The translations under genes were made by a program, and so were the position numbers. This document shows, piece after piece, positions 26,984 through 35,691 of a stretch of DNA of 39,749 nucleotides. Below the pieces are notes generated by a model. The model had not been told where the DNA came from. It saw nothing but the letters and a program-made list of their open reading frames with translations, and made no database searches. Each line of letters opens with the position of its first letter. Within the stretch, counting starts at the first letter, position 1. Source of the stretch: Pseudoalteromonas sp. S2755 (GTDB lineage: Bacteria > Pseudomonadota > Gammaproteobacteria > Enterobacterales > Alteromonadaceae); assembly GCF_005886535.1 (NCBI RefSeq), contig NZ_PNDS01000101.1, positions 1 to 39,749 on the forward strand, given 5' to 3'.

Positions 26984-27141
26984 GTAAGAATAGCAGATCC
27001 TTCTTTAGTCTTATAAAAGGAATAATCTGTCCGTTCAATTGTCATCAAATCTTCATTACAGCTAGAGAAAATAAGCCTTGGAAACAAATTTGTGCAAGTT
27101 AGCTTTACACTTTCACTGATCTCGTTTGGCTTGATTTTAGA

Positions 27142-27163
27142 TTTACGTTGGCGTAAACGTAAA
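27142..27163 (+). promoter_or_regulatory. LiuR-like operator for the thiolase/mmsA operon
   Basis: Perfect arms TTTACG (27142-27147) and CGTAAA (27152-27157) with a 4-bp centre, followed at once by a second CGTAAA half (27158-27163). The -10-like TATTAT starts at 27164. The ACGT-containing arms agree with the described LiuR motif as I remember it. Confidence 0.75.
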
Positions 27164-27233
27164 TATTATGTATGCTCGAATACAGAGTTAATTTTTAACA
27201 AGCCAAGATTGGCTTGTAAACAGGAGTTTTGCA

Positions 27234-28412
27234 ATGAGTAACGAAGCTGTTGTCATCGTCGCTGCTAAGCGTACACCAATGGGTGGCTTTATGGGAAGCC
27301 TATCTGACGCAACCGCGACAGACTTAGGTGCGACTGCAATTAAAGCAGTAATGAATGAAACAGGTCTTAGTGACGCGAGTATAGACGAAGTTATCATGGG
27401 CTGTGTCTTACCTGCAGGTCTTGGTCAAGCGCCAGCGCGTCAAGCGATGCTACATGCGGGGCTTGCACGCTCGACGGGAGCAACCACTATTAACAAGGTG
27501 TGCGGCTCGGGTCTAAAAGCGGCGATGTTCGCGCATGATCTCATCCGCTCAGGTAGCATTCATTCTGCTATCGCTGGTGGCATGGAAAGCATGACTAACT
27601 CACCTTACTTTATTCCAAAAGCCCGTGGCGGAATGCGCATGGGTCATGGCGAAATCAAAGACCATATGATGGCTGATGGCTTAGAAGATGCTTATGACAA
27701 TAAAGCGATGGGTTGTTTCGCACAAGCTACTGCTGATGAATATGGCATTACCCGTGAGCACATGGATGAATTTGCACTTGGCTCACTAAGTAAAGCAAAC
27801 GCCGCAATCGAAAATGGCAGCTTTGGCAATGAAATTGCCCCTCATGTAATGAGTACGCGTAAGGGGGATGTTGAGGTTAATACTGACGAGCAACCTGGTA
27901 ACGCGCGTCCAGACAAAATTCCATCACTTCGCCCAGCATTTAAAAAAGACGGCACTATCACTGCTGCTAACTCCTCGTCTATTTCTGACGGTGCAGCAGC
28001 GCTGATTTTAATGAGTGACTCAGAAGCGAAAAAGCACGGTTTGACACCGCTTTGTAAGATTGTTGCCCATGCAACTCACTCACAAGCGCCTGCTGAATTT
28101 ACCGTGGCACCAGTCGGTGCGATGAATAAGCTGCTTGAAAAAGTGGGTTGGTCGACAGCTGACGTTGACCTTTGGGAAATCAACGAAGCGTTTGCCATGG
28201 TGACTATGTTGGCTATCAACGAAATGCAATTAGATAGCAGCAAAGTCAACGTTAACGGTGGTGCTTGTGCACTGGGTCACCCAATCGGTGCAAGCGGTGC
28301 TCGCATCTTGGTTACACTTATCCATGCACTAAGAAACCGCGGCTTATCAAAAGGCGTAGCGTCACTATGTATCGGTGGTGGTGAAGCTGTAGCGCTCGCG
28401 GTGGAAGTGTAA
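27234..28412 (+). CDS. Acetyl-CoA C-acyltransferase (thiolase)
   Basis: A 392-residue biosynthetic/degradative thiolase. The acylated cysteine is Cys90 in NKVCGSGLKA. NEAFA, GGACALGHPIGASG and the C-terminal CIGGGEAVALAVE supply the His and second Cys of the active site. As first gene of the valine/isoleucine unit it should cleave 2-methylacetoacetyl-CoA to propionyl-CoA and acetyl-CoA. It could also cleave the acetoacetyl-CoA made by ScoAB from the divergent operon. AGGAG is well placed before the ATG. I give no symbol because the names ivdA, atoB and phaA are all in use for such genes. Confidence 0.93.
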   Translation: MSNEAVVIVAAKRTPMGGFMGSLSDATATDLGATAIKAVMNETGLSDASIDEVIMGCVLPAGLGQAPARQAMLHAGLARSTGATTINKVCGSGLKAAMFAHDLIRSGSIHSAIAGGMESMTNSPYFIPKARGGMRMGHGEIKDHMMADGLEDAYDNKAMGCFAQATADEYGITREHMDEFALGSLSKANAAIENGSFGNEIAPHVMSTRKGDVEVNTDEQPGNARPDKIPSLRPAFKKDGTITAANSSSISDGAAALILMSDSEAKKHGLTPLCKIVAHATHSQAPAEFTVAPVGAMNKLLEKVGWSTADVDLWEINEAFAMVTMLAINEMQLDSSKVNVNGGACALGHPIGASGARILVTLIHALRNRGLSKGVASLCIGGGEAVALAVEV

Positions 28413-28439
28413 GTTACTGCAATTTATTTCGTTCAAGGG

Positions 28440-28478
28440 GCGCTGCGTTTTCCATAATTCTAATCATTCACGCAGCGC
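28440..28478 (+). promoter_or_regulatory. Intercistronic hairpin between thiolase and mmsA
   Basis: GCGCTGCGT (28440-28448) pairs perfectly with ACGCAGCGC (28470-28478) around a 21-nt loop. No T tract follows, so it is more likely a stabilising or processing hairpin or a weak attenuator than a terminator. Confidence 0.6.
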
Positions 28479-28508
28479 ATAAACTCGTTTTATGGGGAGG
28501 AGTGCTTC

Positions 28509-29999
28509 ATGCACCAAGTACCTTTATACATCAACGGTGAATTTTCACAGTCTCAGTCTGACAAATGGTTAGACGTTGTTAATCCGGCTAATCAAGAAGT
28601 ATTAGCAAAAGTACCTTGTGCTACTAACGAAGAAGTACAAGCTGCAATTCATTCAGCTCAAGAAGCATTTAAAACGTGGCGTAATGTTCCGGTAACTGAG
28701 CGTGCGCGAATTATGATGCGTTATGCAGCGCTTCTTAAAGAGCATCAAGAAGAAATCGCAACCATCATTTGCCATGAACTAGGTAAAACTTTTGAAGATG
28801 CGAAAGGTGATGTATGGCGTGGTATTGAAGTGGTTGAGCAAGCATGTAATGCCCCTTCAATGATGATGGGCGAGACGGTAGAAAACGTTGCCCGAAATAT
28901 CGACACCTATTCATATACCCAACCGCTAGGCGTTTGTGCGGGTATTACGCCATTTAACTTCCCAGCGATGATCCCACTGTGGATGTTCCCAATGGCAATT
29001 GTATGCGGTAACACCTTTGTACTTAAGCCATCAGAGCAAGATCCACTAACGCCAATGCGCTTGGTTGAACTGTTTGAAGAAGCCGGTGCGCCAAAAGGCG
29101 TACTACAGGTAGTACACGGTAGTAAGGATCAGGTCGACCAAATCCTTGAAGCGCCGGAAATTCGCGCGATTTCTTTCGTGGGTTCTTGTGGTGTTGGTCA
29201 ATACATTTACAGCAAAGGTACGCAAAACCTCAAACGCGTTCAAGCGTGTGTTGGTGCAAAAAACCACATGGTTATCATGCCAGATGCGAAAAAAGAACAA
29301 GTGATCAATAACCTGGTTGGCTCTTCGGTCGGCGCGGGTGGTCAGCGCTGTATGGGGATCTCAGTTGCCGTGTTTGTTGGCCAATCACAACAGTGGGTAG
29401 AGGAACTAAAAGACGCAATGGCGAAGGTTCGTCCTGGCGTTTGGGATGATCCTGAAGCCGCTTATGGTCCGCAAACGACGCCGCAGGCTAAAGCGCGCAT
29501 TCTGTCGCTGATTGACAGTGGTAAGCAGCAAGGCGCAACTTGTTTGCTAGACGGTTCTGATTTTACAGTTGAGGGTTATGAAAATGGTAACTGGGTAGGT
29601 CCAACACTATTTTCAAATGTCACAACTGAAATGGATATCTACAAAGAAGAAATCTTTGGCCCAGTCCTTTGTTGTGTCTTTGTCGATAGTTTAGATGAAG
29701 CAATTACGCTTATTAATAACAACCCATACGGCAACGGCACCTCATTATTCACTGCAAGCGGTGGCGCAGCACGTAAGTTCCAGCGTGAAATCGAAGTGGG
29801 TCAGGTCGGCATTAACATTCCTATTCCTGTGCCATTGCCGTTCTTCTCATTTACTGGTTGGAAGAACTCATTCTACGGTGACCAACACACTTATGGTAAG
29901 CAAGGCGTGCGTTTCTATACAGAAACCAAAACGATTACCTCACGTTGGTTTGACGATGAGGCTGTCAGTGGTCCAAATATGAGTATCAACCTTAGATAA
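28509..29999 (+). CDS. mmsA: CoA-acylating methylmalonate-semialdehyde dehydrogenase
   Basis: A 496-residue aldehyde dehydrogenase that converts (S)-methylmalonate semialdehyde, NAD+ and CoA to propionyl-CoA, CO2 and NADH in valine catabolism. The catalytic cysteine is Cys281 in [15 protein letters not shown]. The usual ALDH general-base glutamate (LELGGK) is replaced by [11 protein letters not shown], a feature of this CoA-dependent subfamily. [20 protein letters not shown] and the C-terminal [16 protein letters not shown] segment are also typical. GGGGAGGA lies before the ATG. Confidence 0.96.
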   Translation: MHQVPLYINGEFSQSQSDKWLDVVNPANQEVLAKVPCATNEEVQAAIHSAQEAFKTWRNVPVTERARIMMRYAALLKEHQEEIATIICHELGKTFEDAKGDVWRGIEVVEQACNAPSMMMGETVENVARNIDTYSYTQPLGVCAGITPFNFPAMIPLWMFPMAIVCGNTFVLKPSEQDPLTPMRLVELFEEAGAPKGVLQVVHGSKDQVDQILEAPEIRAISFVGSCGVGQYIYSKGTQNLKRVQACVGAKNHMVIMPDAKKEQVINNLVGSSVGAGGQRCMGISVAVFVGQSQQWVEELKDAMAKVRPGVWDDPEAAYGPQTTPQAKARILSLIDSGKQQGATCLLDGSDFTVEGYENGNWVGPTLFSNVTTEMDIYKEEIFGPVLCCVFVDSLDEAITLINNNPYGNGTSLFTASGGAARKFQREIEVGQVGINIPIPVPLPFFSFTGWKNSFYGDQHTYGKQGVRFYTETKTITSRWFDDEAVSGPNMSINLR

Positions 30000-30009
30000 C
30001 TCATATTGC

Positions 30010-30044
30010 ATAGCGTGCTCTGCAGGGGGAGCACGCTATTTTTT
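30010..30044 (+). terminator. Strong terminator after mmsA
   Basis: ATAGCGTGCTC (30010-30020) pairs over 11 bp with GAGCACGCTAT (30029-30039), followed by TTTTTTA. It lies inside what is otherwise a seven-gene cluster, so the next genes need read-through or their own promoter. Confidence 0.9.
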
Positions 30045-30106
30045 ACCAAAACGATAAGAATTACCGACACACATTCAGGGTGTCAGAACAGCAAGAGAGG
30101 TCTAGC

Positions 30107-31264
30107 GTGGACTTTAACCTAAACGAAGATCAACAAGCATTTGCCGATATGGCGCACCAATTTGCAATGAGCGAGCTTGCTCCACATGCTGCAAAATGGG
30201 ATCAAGAGCACATTTTTCCAAAAGACGTAATTCAAAAAGCAGGTGAGCTTGGTTTTTGCGGTCTATATACGCCAGAAGAGGCAGGTGGTCTGGGTTTATC
30301 TCGCCTTGACTCAAGTATTATTTTTGAGCAACTTTCTATGGGTTGTACAGCAACAACCGCCATGTTGACTATTCATAACATGGCAACGTGGATGATAGCG
30401 AGCTTTGCAACGGAAGAAACCAAAGCAAAATATATGGATCAGTTAGTGACAGGTGAGCTACTGGCTTCTTACTGTCTAACTGAGCCAGGCTCTGGCTCTG
30501 ATGCTGCATCTCTGAAAACAAAAGCAATAAAAGAAGGCGATGAGTACGTTTTGTCTGGCTCTAAGATGTTTATCTCAGGGGCAGGTGAAACCGACGTATT
30601 GGTGGTAATGGCAAGAACCGGTGAAGACGGTCCAAAAGGTATTTCGGCATTTGTTGTACCTGCCGATGCTGACGGCGTTATTTATGGCAAAGCAGAAGAA
30701 AAAATGGGTTGGAACGCACAACCTACGCGCCTTATCACGCTTGAAAATGTTCGTATCCCAGCTGCAAACCTGCTAGGCCAAGAAGGAGAAGGCTTCAAAT
30801 TTGCGATGCAAGGCCTTGATGGTGGTCGTATTAATATTGCAACTTGCTCGATTGGTACAGCCCAGCAGGCGCTCAATACCGCCAAGCAGTATATGCAAGA
30901 GCGTTCTCAGTTTGGCAAACCTTTAGCGGCGTTCCAAGCACTGCAATTTAAAATTGCAGATATGAATACAGAACTTGTGGCTGCGCGCCAAATGGTCCGA
31001 CTTGCGGCATTTAAATTGGATAGCAACGACCCTGAAAAGACTACTTATTGCGCTATGGCAAAGCGCTTTGCCACTGATGTAGGCACTAAGGTGTGTGATG
31101 ATGCACTGCAAATTCATGGTGGTTACGGGTATATCAAAGAATATCCCCTGGAGCGCCACCTTCGTGACGTACGTGTTCATCAGATCCTTGAAGGTACAAA
31201 CGAAATCATGCGTGTAATTATTGCACGTCGGATCTTAGCTGAAGGCGCGGCAAGCGTCCTATAA
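30107..31264 (+). CDS. Acyl-CoA dehydrogenase (isobutyryl/2-methylbutyryl-CoA type)
   Basis: A 385-residue flavoprotein from GTG 30107, chosen because AAGAGAGG (30093-30100) lies 6 nt upstream; the in-frame GTG at 30080 has no such site. The catalytic glutamate is E362 in QILEGTNEIMRVIIARR, the position used by short and branched-chain dehydrogenases. ASYCLTEPGSGSDAASL and QIHGGYGYIKEYPLERHLRD bind FAD and acyl-CoA. Its place between mmsA and the hydratase/hydrolase pair points to isobutyryl-CoA (valine) and probably 2-methylbutyryl-CoA (isoleucine). Electrons go to ETF. It begins a tight five-gene run to 34858. Confidence 0.93.
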   Translation: MDFNLNEDQQAFADMAHQFAMSELAPHAAKWDQEHIFPKDVIQKAGELGFCGLYTPEEAGGLGLSRLDSSIIFEQLSMGCTATTAMLTIHNMATWMIASFATEETKAKYMDQLVTGELLASYCLTEPGSGSDAASLKTKAIKEGDEYVLSGSKMFISGAGETDVLVVMARTGEDGPKGISAFVVPADADGVIYGKAEEKMGWNAQPTRLITLENVRIPAANLLGQEGEGFKFAMQGLDGGRINIATCSIGTAQQALNTAKQYMQERSQFGKPLAAFQALQFKIADMNTELVAARQMVRLAAFKLDSNDPEKTTYCAMAKRFATDVGTKVCDDALQIHGGYGYIKEYPLERHLRDVRVHQILEGTNEIMRVIIARRILAEGAASVL

Positions 31265-31274
31265 GGAGAGCATC

Positions 31275-32051
31275 ATGACTGCACAATTAAAACTCGAAAA
31301 ACAAGGCCATACTGCCGTTGTTACTATGTCAAATCCACCTGCGAATACGTGGACAAAAGACACACTGACTGCACTTAAAAATCTAGTAATCGAATTGAAC
31401 GCAGATAAAGAAATCTATTCTTTAGTGATCACTGGTGAAGGTGAAAAGTTCTTTTCAGCTGGTGCGGATCTAAACGTATTTGCCGACGGCGACAAAGGGG
31501 TCGCTGCGGATATGTCTCGAGTATTTGGCGAAGCGTTTGAAACACTCAGCGACTTTAGAGGCGTATCTATTGCTGCTATCAATGGTTTTGCAATGGGTGG
31601 CGGCTTAGAAGTCGCACTAGCATGCGATATCCGTATTGCCGAAGCTCAAGCCCAAATGGCACTTCCTGAGGCGAAAGTCGGGTTGTTACCTTGTGCTGGC
31701 GGCACACAAAATTTGTCTTGGCTTGTGGGCGAAGGCTGGGCAAAACGTATGATTTTATGTGGTGAACGCTTAAAAGCTGATAAAGCACAGCAAATTGGCT
31801 TAGTTGAAGAAGTGGTCGAGCAGGGTAAAGCACTCGAGGCTGCGCTTGAACTTGCTAAGAAAGTAGAAGATCAAAGTCCAGTTGCGGTCACAGCTTGTAA
31901 GGCCCTCATTCAAAAAGGTCGCACTGGCACAATCAATAGCGCATTGCCGCTGGAACGCGAACTCTTTGTAACACTATTCGATACGCAAGATCAAAAAGAA
32001 GGCGTAAACGCGTTTTTAGAGAAGCGTAAAGCGAATTGGGTAAATGGCTAA
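31275..32051 (+). CDS. Enoyl-CoA hydratase (methacrylyl/tiglyl-CoA)
   Basis: A 258-residue crotonase. Both catalytic glutamates are present, in GFAMGGGLEVALACD and MALPEAKVGLLPCAGGTQ, with the oxyanion-hole segment FFSAGADLNVF. It should add water to methacrylyl-CoA (valine) and tiglyl-CoA (isoleucine) made by the dehydrogenase 10 bp upstream. AAGGAGAG lies before the ATG. Its stop codon overlaps the next start (TAATG), coupling it to the 3-hydroxyisobutyryl-CoA hydrolase. That makes sense because methacrylyl-CoA is toxic. Confidence 0.92.
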   Translation: MTAQLKLEKQGHTAVVTMSNPPANTWTKDTLTALKNLVIELNADKEIYSLVITGEGEKFFSAGADLNVFADGDKGVAADMSRVFGEAFETLSDFRGVSIAAINGFAMGGGLEVALACDIRIAEAQAQMALPEAKVGLLPCAGGTQNLSWLVGEGWAKRMILCGERLKADKAQQIGLVEEVVEQGKALEAALELAKKVEDQSPVAVTACKALIQKGRTGTINSALPLERELFVTLFDTQDQKEGVNAFLEKRKANWVNG

Positions 32052-33190
32052 TGATTGAATTTGAGCTAATAAATCACGAAGAGGCGCCGGTTATATTCGA
32101 ACAGGCAACCTGCCATAACGGGATGAAAATAGCGCTGGCGACATTAAATGCACCAAAAGCGTTAAATGCCTTAAACCTTGATATGATCCGTTTGCTCGCG
32201 CCACAACTAGACGCTTGGGCAAACGACCCGCAAATAGCAATGGTTATGCTAAAAGGTGCTGGAGAGAAGGCGTTTTGTGCCGGCGGCGATGTCGTGAGTT
32301 TATATCGCGAAATGTCGTCTGATACGAGTAACGCATTAATCGAAACCTTTTTTAGTGAAGAGTACCGGTTAGATTATCAAATCCATAACTATGATAAGCC
32401 AATCCTACTTTGGGGTAATGGCATCATCATGGGTGGTGGACTGGGCCTAACGGCTGGCGCAAGCCATAAAGTGATGACCGAAACGTCGCGCATTGCTATG
32501 CCGGAAATCACCATTGGCTTATACCCTGATGTTGGTGGGAGCTATTTCCTCAATAAGATGCCAAAAGGCGTTGGACTATTCTTGGGTCTTACCGCTGCAA
32601 ACATTAACGCTGCGGATGCCAAGCTGGTTGGGCTCGCCGACCACTTTATGGACTCAGAAAAACTGAGCTTACTATTACAAAACCTAGTTGAAGTGAACTG
32701 GGGCAAAACCAATGTATTAAATCATGAAAAGCTCACGCAGTTGTTGTTGTCACTAGATGAAGCCTCTCATGCGCCGCCAAAAAGCGAAATTAAACCGCTT
32801 ATCAAGGTGTTCGAAGCGCTTGATGAGAAAGATGATTTATCAGAGCAGGTTGAGTTTATTTTGGCGTTGGATAGCACTGACAACAAATGGCTAAGCAAGG
32901 CACAGGCTGCATTAAAGCATGGTTCACCATTAAGTGCTGCATTGGTTAAAGCTCAGCTCACTAGAAGTGCAGGCAAAACACTAAGAGACTGTTTTAAGCA
33001 GGAATTAGGAATGTCGGTAACGGCTGGTGAGTTTGGTGAGTTTCAAGAAGGTGTTCGTGCGTTGCTTATTGATAAGGATGGTAAGCCAAATTGGCGATTT
33101 AAATCTGTCGCCGAAGTTACAGACGACGCGGTAGAACGCTTTTTTGCACCTCGCTGGGATGAAAACGATCACCCATTGCGTGACTTATAA
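32051..33190 (+). CDS. 3-hydroxyisobutyryl-CoA hydrolase
   Basis: A 379-residue crotonase-fold hydrolase that releases CoA from 3-hydroxyisobutyryl-CoA. Family hallmarks are KAFCAGGDVVSLYRE, WGNGIIMGGGLGLTAGASHKV and RIAMPEITIGLYPDVGGSYFLNKMP, in which the Glu and Asp of the active site are present. The length (about 380) and the extra C-terminal region (FKQELGMSVTAGEFGEFQEGVRALLIDKD) separate it from plain hydratases. The start is ATG 32051, sharing a base with the previous stop; the in-frame TTG at 32036 is unlikely. Confidence 0.95.
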   Translation: MIEFELINHEEAPVIFEQATCHNGMKIALATLNAPKALNALNLDMIRLLAPQLDAWANDPQIAMVMLKGAGEKAFCAGGDVVSLYREMSSDTSNALIETFFSEEYRLDYQIHNYDKPILLWGNGIIMGGGLGLTAGASHKVMTETSRIAMPEITIGLYPDVGGSYFLNKMPKGVGLFLGLTAANINAADAKLVGLADHFMDSEKLSLLLQNLVEVNWGKTNVLNHEKLTQLLLSLDEASHAPPKSEIKPLIKVFEALDEKDDLSEQVEFILALDSTDNKWLSKAQAALKHGSPLSAALVKAQLTRSAGKTLRDCFKQELGMSVTAGEFGEFQEGVRALLIDKDGKPNWRFKSVAEVTDDAVERFFAPRWDENDHPLRDL

Positions 33191-33202
33191 GGAGTGACTT
33201 AA

Positions 33203-34090
33203 ATGGCACAAGTAGGATTTATCGGCTTAGGTAATATGGGTGGTCCAATGGCCATTAACCTGTTAAAGGCTGGCCACCAAGTATGTGTATTCGATTTGAA
33301 CCCTGAGGTTGTTGCGACGCTTGAAGCGAGTGGCGCGACGAAAGCGACGGTTGTGAGCGATGTATGTCGCGAAGCCGATTATGTGATCAGTATGCTGCCT
33401 GCAGGCAAGCATGTTCGAGCTGTGTATACAGGTGATGATGGGTTAATTAATTATTTGTCTAAAAACACACAAGTAATTGATTGCTCGACCATTGATGCTG
33501 AATCTGCTCAGTTTGTTGGCAACAAGTTGGCAGAATCGGGTATTTCATTTGTCGATGCGCCCGTGTCTGGCGGTGTGGCAGGTGCAGCGGCCGGTACCTT
33601 AACTTTTATTGTCGGCGGTAATAAAGCGGACTTTGAACGTGCACATGTGGTACTGACCAATATGGGTAAGAATATCTTCCATGCTGGAGATATTGGTGCA
33701 GGGCAAGTCGCTAAGATATGTAACAATATGCTGTTATCAATACTTATGGCGGGCACAAGTGAAGCGCTGCAAATGGGTGTAGATCATGGCTTAGATCCTA
33801 AAGTATTGAGCGAAATTATGCTAAACAGCTCTGGTCGTAATTGGACGCTTGAGCTATACAACCCATGTCCTGATGTACTAGAAAATGTGCCTTCTTCGAA
33901 CGGTTATAAGCCGGGCTTTATGGTTGATTTAATGGCTAAAGATCTTGGCCTTGCGATGCAATCTGCGCAGCAAACGAATTCTGCGACGCCTATGGGGGCG
34001 CTTGCAAAGAATTTGTATAACTTGATGCAAAATCAAGGCAAAGGCAGTGAAGACTTTAGTGCGATTTTTAAGCTTTATTCAGAGAAATAG
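33203..34090 (+). CDS. mmsB: 3-hydroxyisobutyrate dehydrogenase
   Basis: A 295-residue beta-hydroxyacid dehydrogenase that oxidises 3-hydroxyisobutyrate to methylmalonate semialdehyde with NAD+. The Rossmann loop GFIGLGNMGGPMAINLLKAGH and the substrate loop VDAPVSGGVAGAAAGTLTFIVGG are diagnostic. The catalytic lysine is in GQVAKICNNMLLSI, and the Ser/Asn-rich NSSGRNWTLE helix follows. Its product feeds MmsA, encoded three genes upstream. AAGGAG precedes the ATG and it lies 12 bp after the hydrolase. Confidence 0.96.
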   Translation: MAQVGFIGLGNMGGPMAINLLKAGHQVCVFDLNPEVVATLEASGATKATVVSDVCREADYVISMLPAGKHVRAVYTGDDGLINYLSKNTQVIDCSTIDAESAQFVGNKLAESGISFVDAPVSGGVAGAAAGTLTFIVGGNKADFERAHVVLTNMGKNIFHAGDIGAGQVAKICNNMLLSILMAGTSEALQMGVDHGLDPKVLSEIMLNSSGRNWTLELYNPCPDVLENVPSSNGYKPGFMVDLMAKDLGLAMQSAQQTNSATPMGALAKNLYNLMQNQGKGSEDFSAIFKLYSEK

Positions 34091-34096
34091 GACACT

Positions 34097-34858
34097 ATGG
34101 ATATTAACAATAAAACAGTTGTGATCACTGGTGGTGCGCAAGGCTTAGGTCTTGCCATGGCGACTGAAATGGCAAAGCATGGGGCAAAACTTGCCCTGAT
34201 TGATATGCAAGAAGACGTTTTAGCAGAAGCGAAGCACGAACTTGCTCAATTCGGCACACAAGTTAACACGTATGTCGCTAATGTTAGTCAAGAATCAGAC
34301 GTCGAAAATGTGTTTAATGCCATCGTAAATGACTTCGGTGATATTTCGGTATTAATAAATAATGCAGGTATTTTGCGTGACGGTTTGCTACTCAAAGCAA
34401 AAGATGGGCAAGTCATCGACAAAATGTCGCTTTCGCAATTTCAATCCGTTATTGATGTCAACCTCACAGGTGTTTTCCTGTGCGGCCGCGAAGCTGCGGT
34501 CAAAATGGTAGAAGCGGGTAATGGTGGCGTGATCATTAATATGTCTAGCGTTGCACGCGCTGGTAATATGGGACAAACTAATTATTCAGCGGCAAAGTCA
34601 GGTGTCGTTGCGATGACTACCAGCTGGGCTAAAGAATTAGGTCGTTTTGGTATTCGCGTGGGCGCAATTGCACCGGGTGTGATCCGTACAAAAATGACCG
34701 ATGCAATGAAGCCTGAAGCCAAAGAGCGCCTAGTGAAAATGAAGCCGGTAGGGCGTCTTGGTGAAGCGCAAGAAATTGCCCATACAGCAAAATATATCAT
34801 TGAAAATGATTTCTTTACGGGACGTGTCGTTGAGATTGACGGCGGCATTCGCTTGTAA
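34097..34858 (+). CDS. SDR dehydrogenase, probably 3-hydroxy-2-methylbutyryl-CoA dehydrogenase
   Basis: A 253-residue classical short-chain dehydrogenase. The cofactor loop is TGGAQGLGLAMA, NNAG lies near residue 90, and the catalytic Ser-Tyr-Lys is in NMSSVARAGNMGQTNYSAAKSG. The C-terminus GRVVEIDGGIRL is typical. An acidic residue after the second strand (LIDMQE) favours NAD+. As last gene of the valine/isoleucine run, 6 bp after mmsB, it most likely performs the NAD-linked oxidation of 3-hydroxy-2-methylbutyryl-CoA in isoleucine breakdown, producing the thiolase substrate. The fold alone cannot exclude another hydroxyacyl substrate. Confidence 0.87.
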   Translation: MDINNKTVVITGGAQGLGLAMATEMAKHGAKLALIDMQEDVLAEAKHELAQFGTQVNTYVANVSQESDVENVFNAIVNDFGDISVLINNAGILRDGLLLKAKDGQVIDKMSLSQFQSVIDVNLTGVFLCGREAAVKMVEAGNGGVIINMSSVARAGNMGQTNYSAAKSGVVAMTTSWAKELGRFGIRVGAIAPGVIRTKMTDAMKPEAKERLVKMKPVGRLGEAQEIAHTAKYIIENDFFTGRVVEIDGGIRL

Positions 34859-34913
34859 TGAAAAAATAGGCTTGGTTTTACAACTGTAGTCCAAGTTCCT
34901 ACTTGAGTGTGTG

Positions 34914-34945
34914 AAGCGGCAATGCAAATTGCCGCTTTTTTATTT
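34914..34945 (+). terminator. Terminator of the valine/isoleucine operon
   Basis: AAGCGGCAAT (34914-34923), loop GCAA, ATTGCCGCTT (34928-34937), then a T-rich tail. The stem has 10 perfect pairs. Confidence 0.93.
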
Positions 34946-34975
34946 AGAAGACACTAAATGCTTGAGGAGAAGCAC

Positions 34976-35365
34976 TTGAAGTTATCTGGGATACATCACG
35001 TTGCTATTATTTGTTCTGACTACCAACGATCAAAGGTCTTTTATACCGAAGTACTTGGGTTGCGCGTACTCAATGAAAACTATCGAAAAGATAGATCATC
35101 CTACAAATTAGATCTTGCGCTGCCAGATGGCAGCCAGATTGAGTTGTTTTCGTTTCCAAATCCTCCAAAACGACCATCACATCCGGAGGCGCAAGGGCTT
35201 AGACATTTAGCATTTAGGGTATCAGATATGGATGCTTGTATTGCACACCTTTTGCATTATCAAGTGGCTGTAGAGCCTGTTCGAATAGATGAATATACAG
35301 GCAAACGATTTACCTTTTTCAGCGATCCTGATGGCTTGCCGCTAGAGCTTTATGAGCAATGTTAA
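34976..35365 (+). CDS. yaeR: YaeR/SMU1112c-type VOC (glyoxalase I-like) metalloprotein
   Basis: A 129-residue protein from TTG 34976, which has GAGGAG (34964-34969) exactly 6 nt upstream and gives the same length as E. coli YaeR. The ATG at 34958 would add six residues and has no ribosome site. The fold has two beta-alpha-beta-beta-beta halves: IHHVAIICSDYQRSKVFYTEVLG and QGLRHLAFRVSDMDACIAHL. Metal ligands are likely the His of HHVAI, Glu of IELFSFP, His of RHLAF and Glu of LELYEQ. SFPNPPKRPSHPEA and KRFTFFSDPDGLPLELYEQ match YaeR nearly word for word. The physiological substrate of this subfamily is unknown. It is close to glyoxalase I but lacks the glutathione-binding additions. Confidence 0.88.
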   Translation: MKLSGIHHVAIICSDYQRSKVFYTEVLGLRVLNENYRKDRSSYKLDLALPDGSQIELFSFPNPPKRPSHPEAQGLRHLAFRVSDMDACIAHLLHYQVAVEPVRIDEYTGKRFTFFSDPDGLPLELYEQC

Positions 35366-35394
35366 GATGATAACAACTTTAAAAGGGTTAAATT

Positions 35395-35691
35395 ATGTAT
35401 GAGATGTTAGTGGCGATGGAAATTCATAACAGCGAGCGGTATGCCAAATATCGTGAAGCGATGAAGCCAATCTTAAGACTATATGGTGGTGGATTTAGTA
35501 ACGATTTTCATATTGCAGAAACTCTGCAAACTGAGGGACAGTGCCAAGCTAATAGACTTTTTACCATATATTTTCCTGATCAAGCTTCAATGGAGTCCTT
35601 TTTCAGTGATGCTGAATATGTAGAGGTAAAAGCACGATACTTTGAAGATAGTGTTAGCGGGTTTGATATTTTGGCGAGTTACACTAGATAA
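35395..35691 (+). CDS. DUF1330-like small protein
   Basis: A 98-residue protein with a ferredoxin-like alpha+beta layout. EMLVAMEIHNSERYAKYREAMKPILRLYGGGF, then RLFTIYFPDQASMESFFSDAEYVEVKARYFEDSV, follow the DUF1330 dimeric barrel pattern (a partner strand, 'YxxYR...ILxxYGGxF', then 'fPs...A..f..dpeY...k..R'). No catalytic residues are established for this family. It is 29 bp after the VOC gene with AAGGG before the ATG, so the two may be co-transcribed. Nothing indicates a link to the amino-acid genes upstream. Confidence 0.65.
   Translation: MYEMLVAMEIHNSERYAKYREAMKPILRLYGGGFSNDFHIAETLQTEGQCQANRLFTIYFPDQASMESFFSDAEYVEVKARYFEDSVSGFDILASYTR

Larger units (their letters stand above)
26921..27233. 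promoter_or_regulatory. Divergent liu/ivd control region
   Basis: No gene lies here. The region holds two LiuR-like operators (26968-26983 and 27142-27163) near the ends that face each operon. Each lies beside a -10-like box: TATATT on the minus strand (26955-26960) for liuR, and TATTAT (27164-27169) for the thiolase unit. About 150 bp between the operators is AT-rich with no named signal. Confidence 0.7.

Noticed and set aside
30080..30106. Upstream GTG start of the isobutyryl-CoA dehydrogenase
   Set aside because: It would add nine residues not typical for the family, while the GTG at 30107 has AAGAGAGG at the proper distance.
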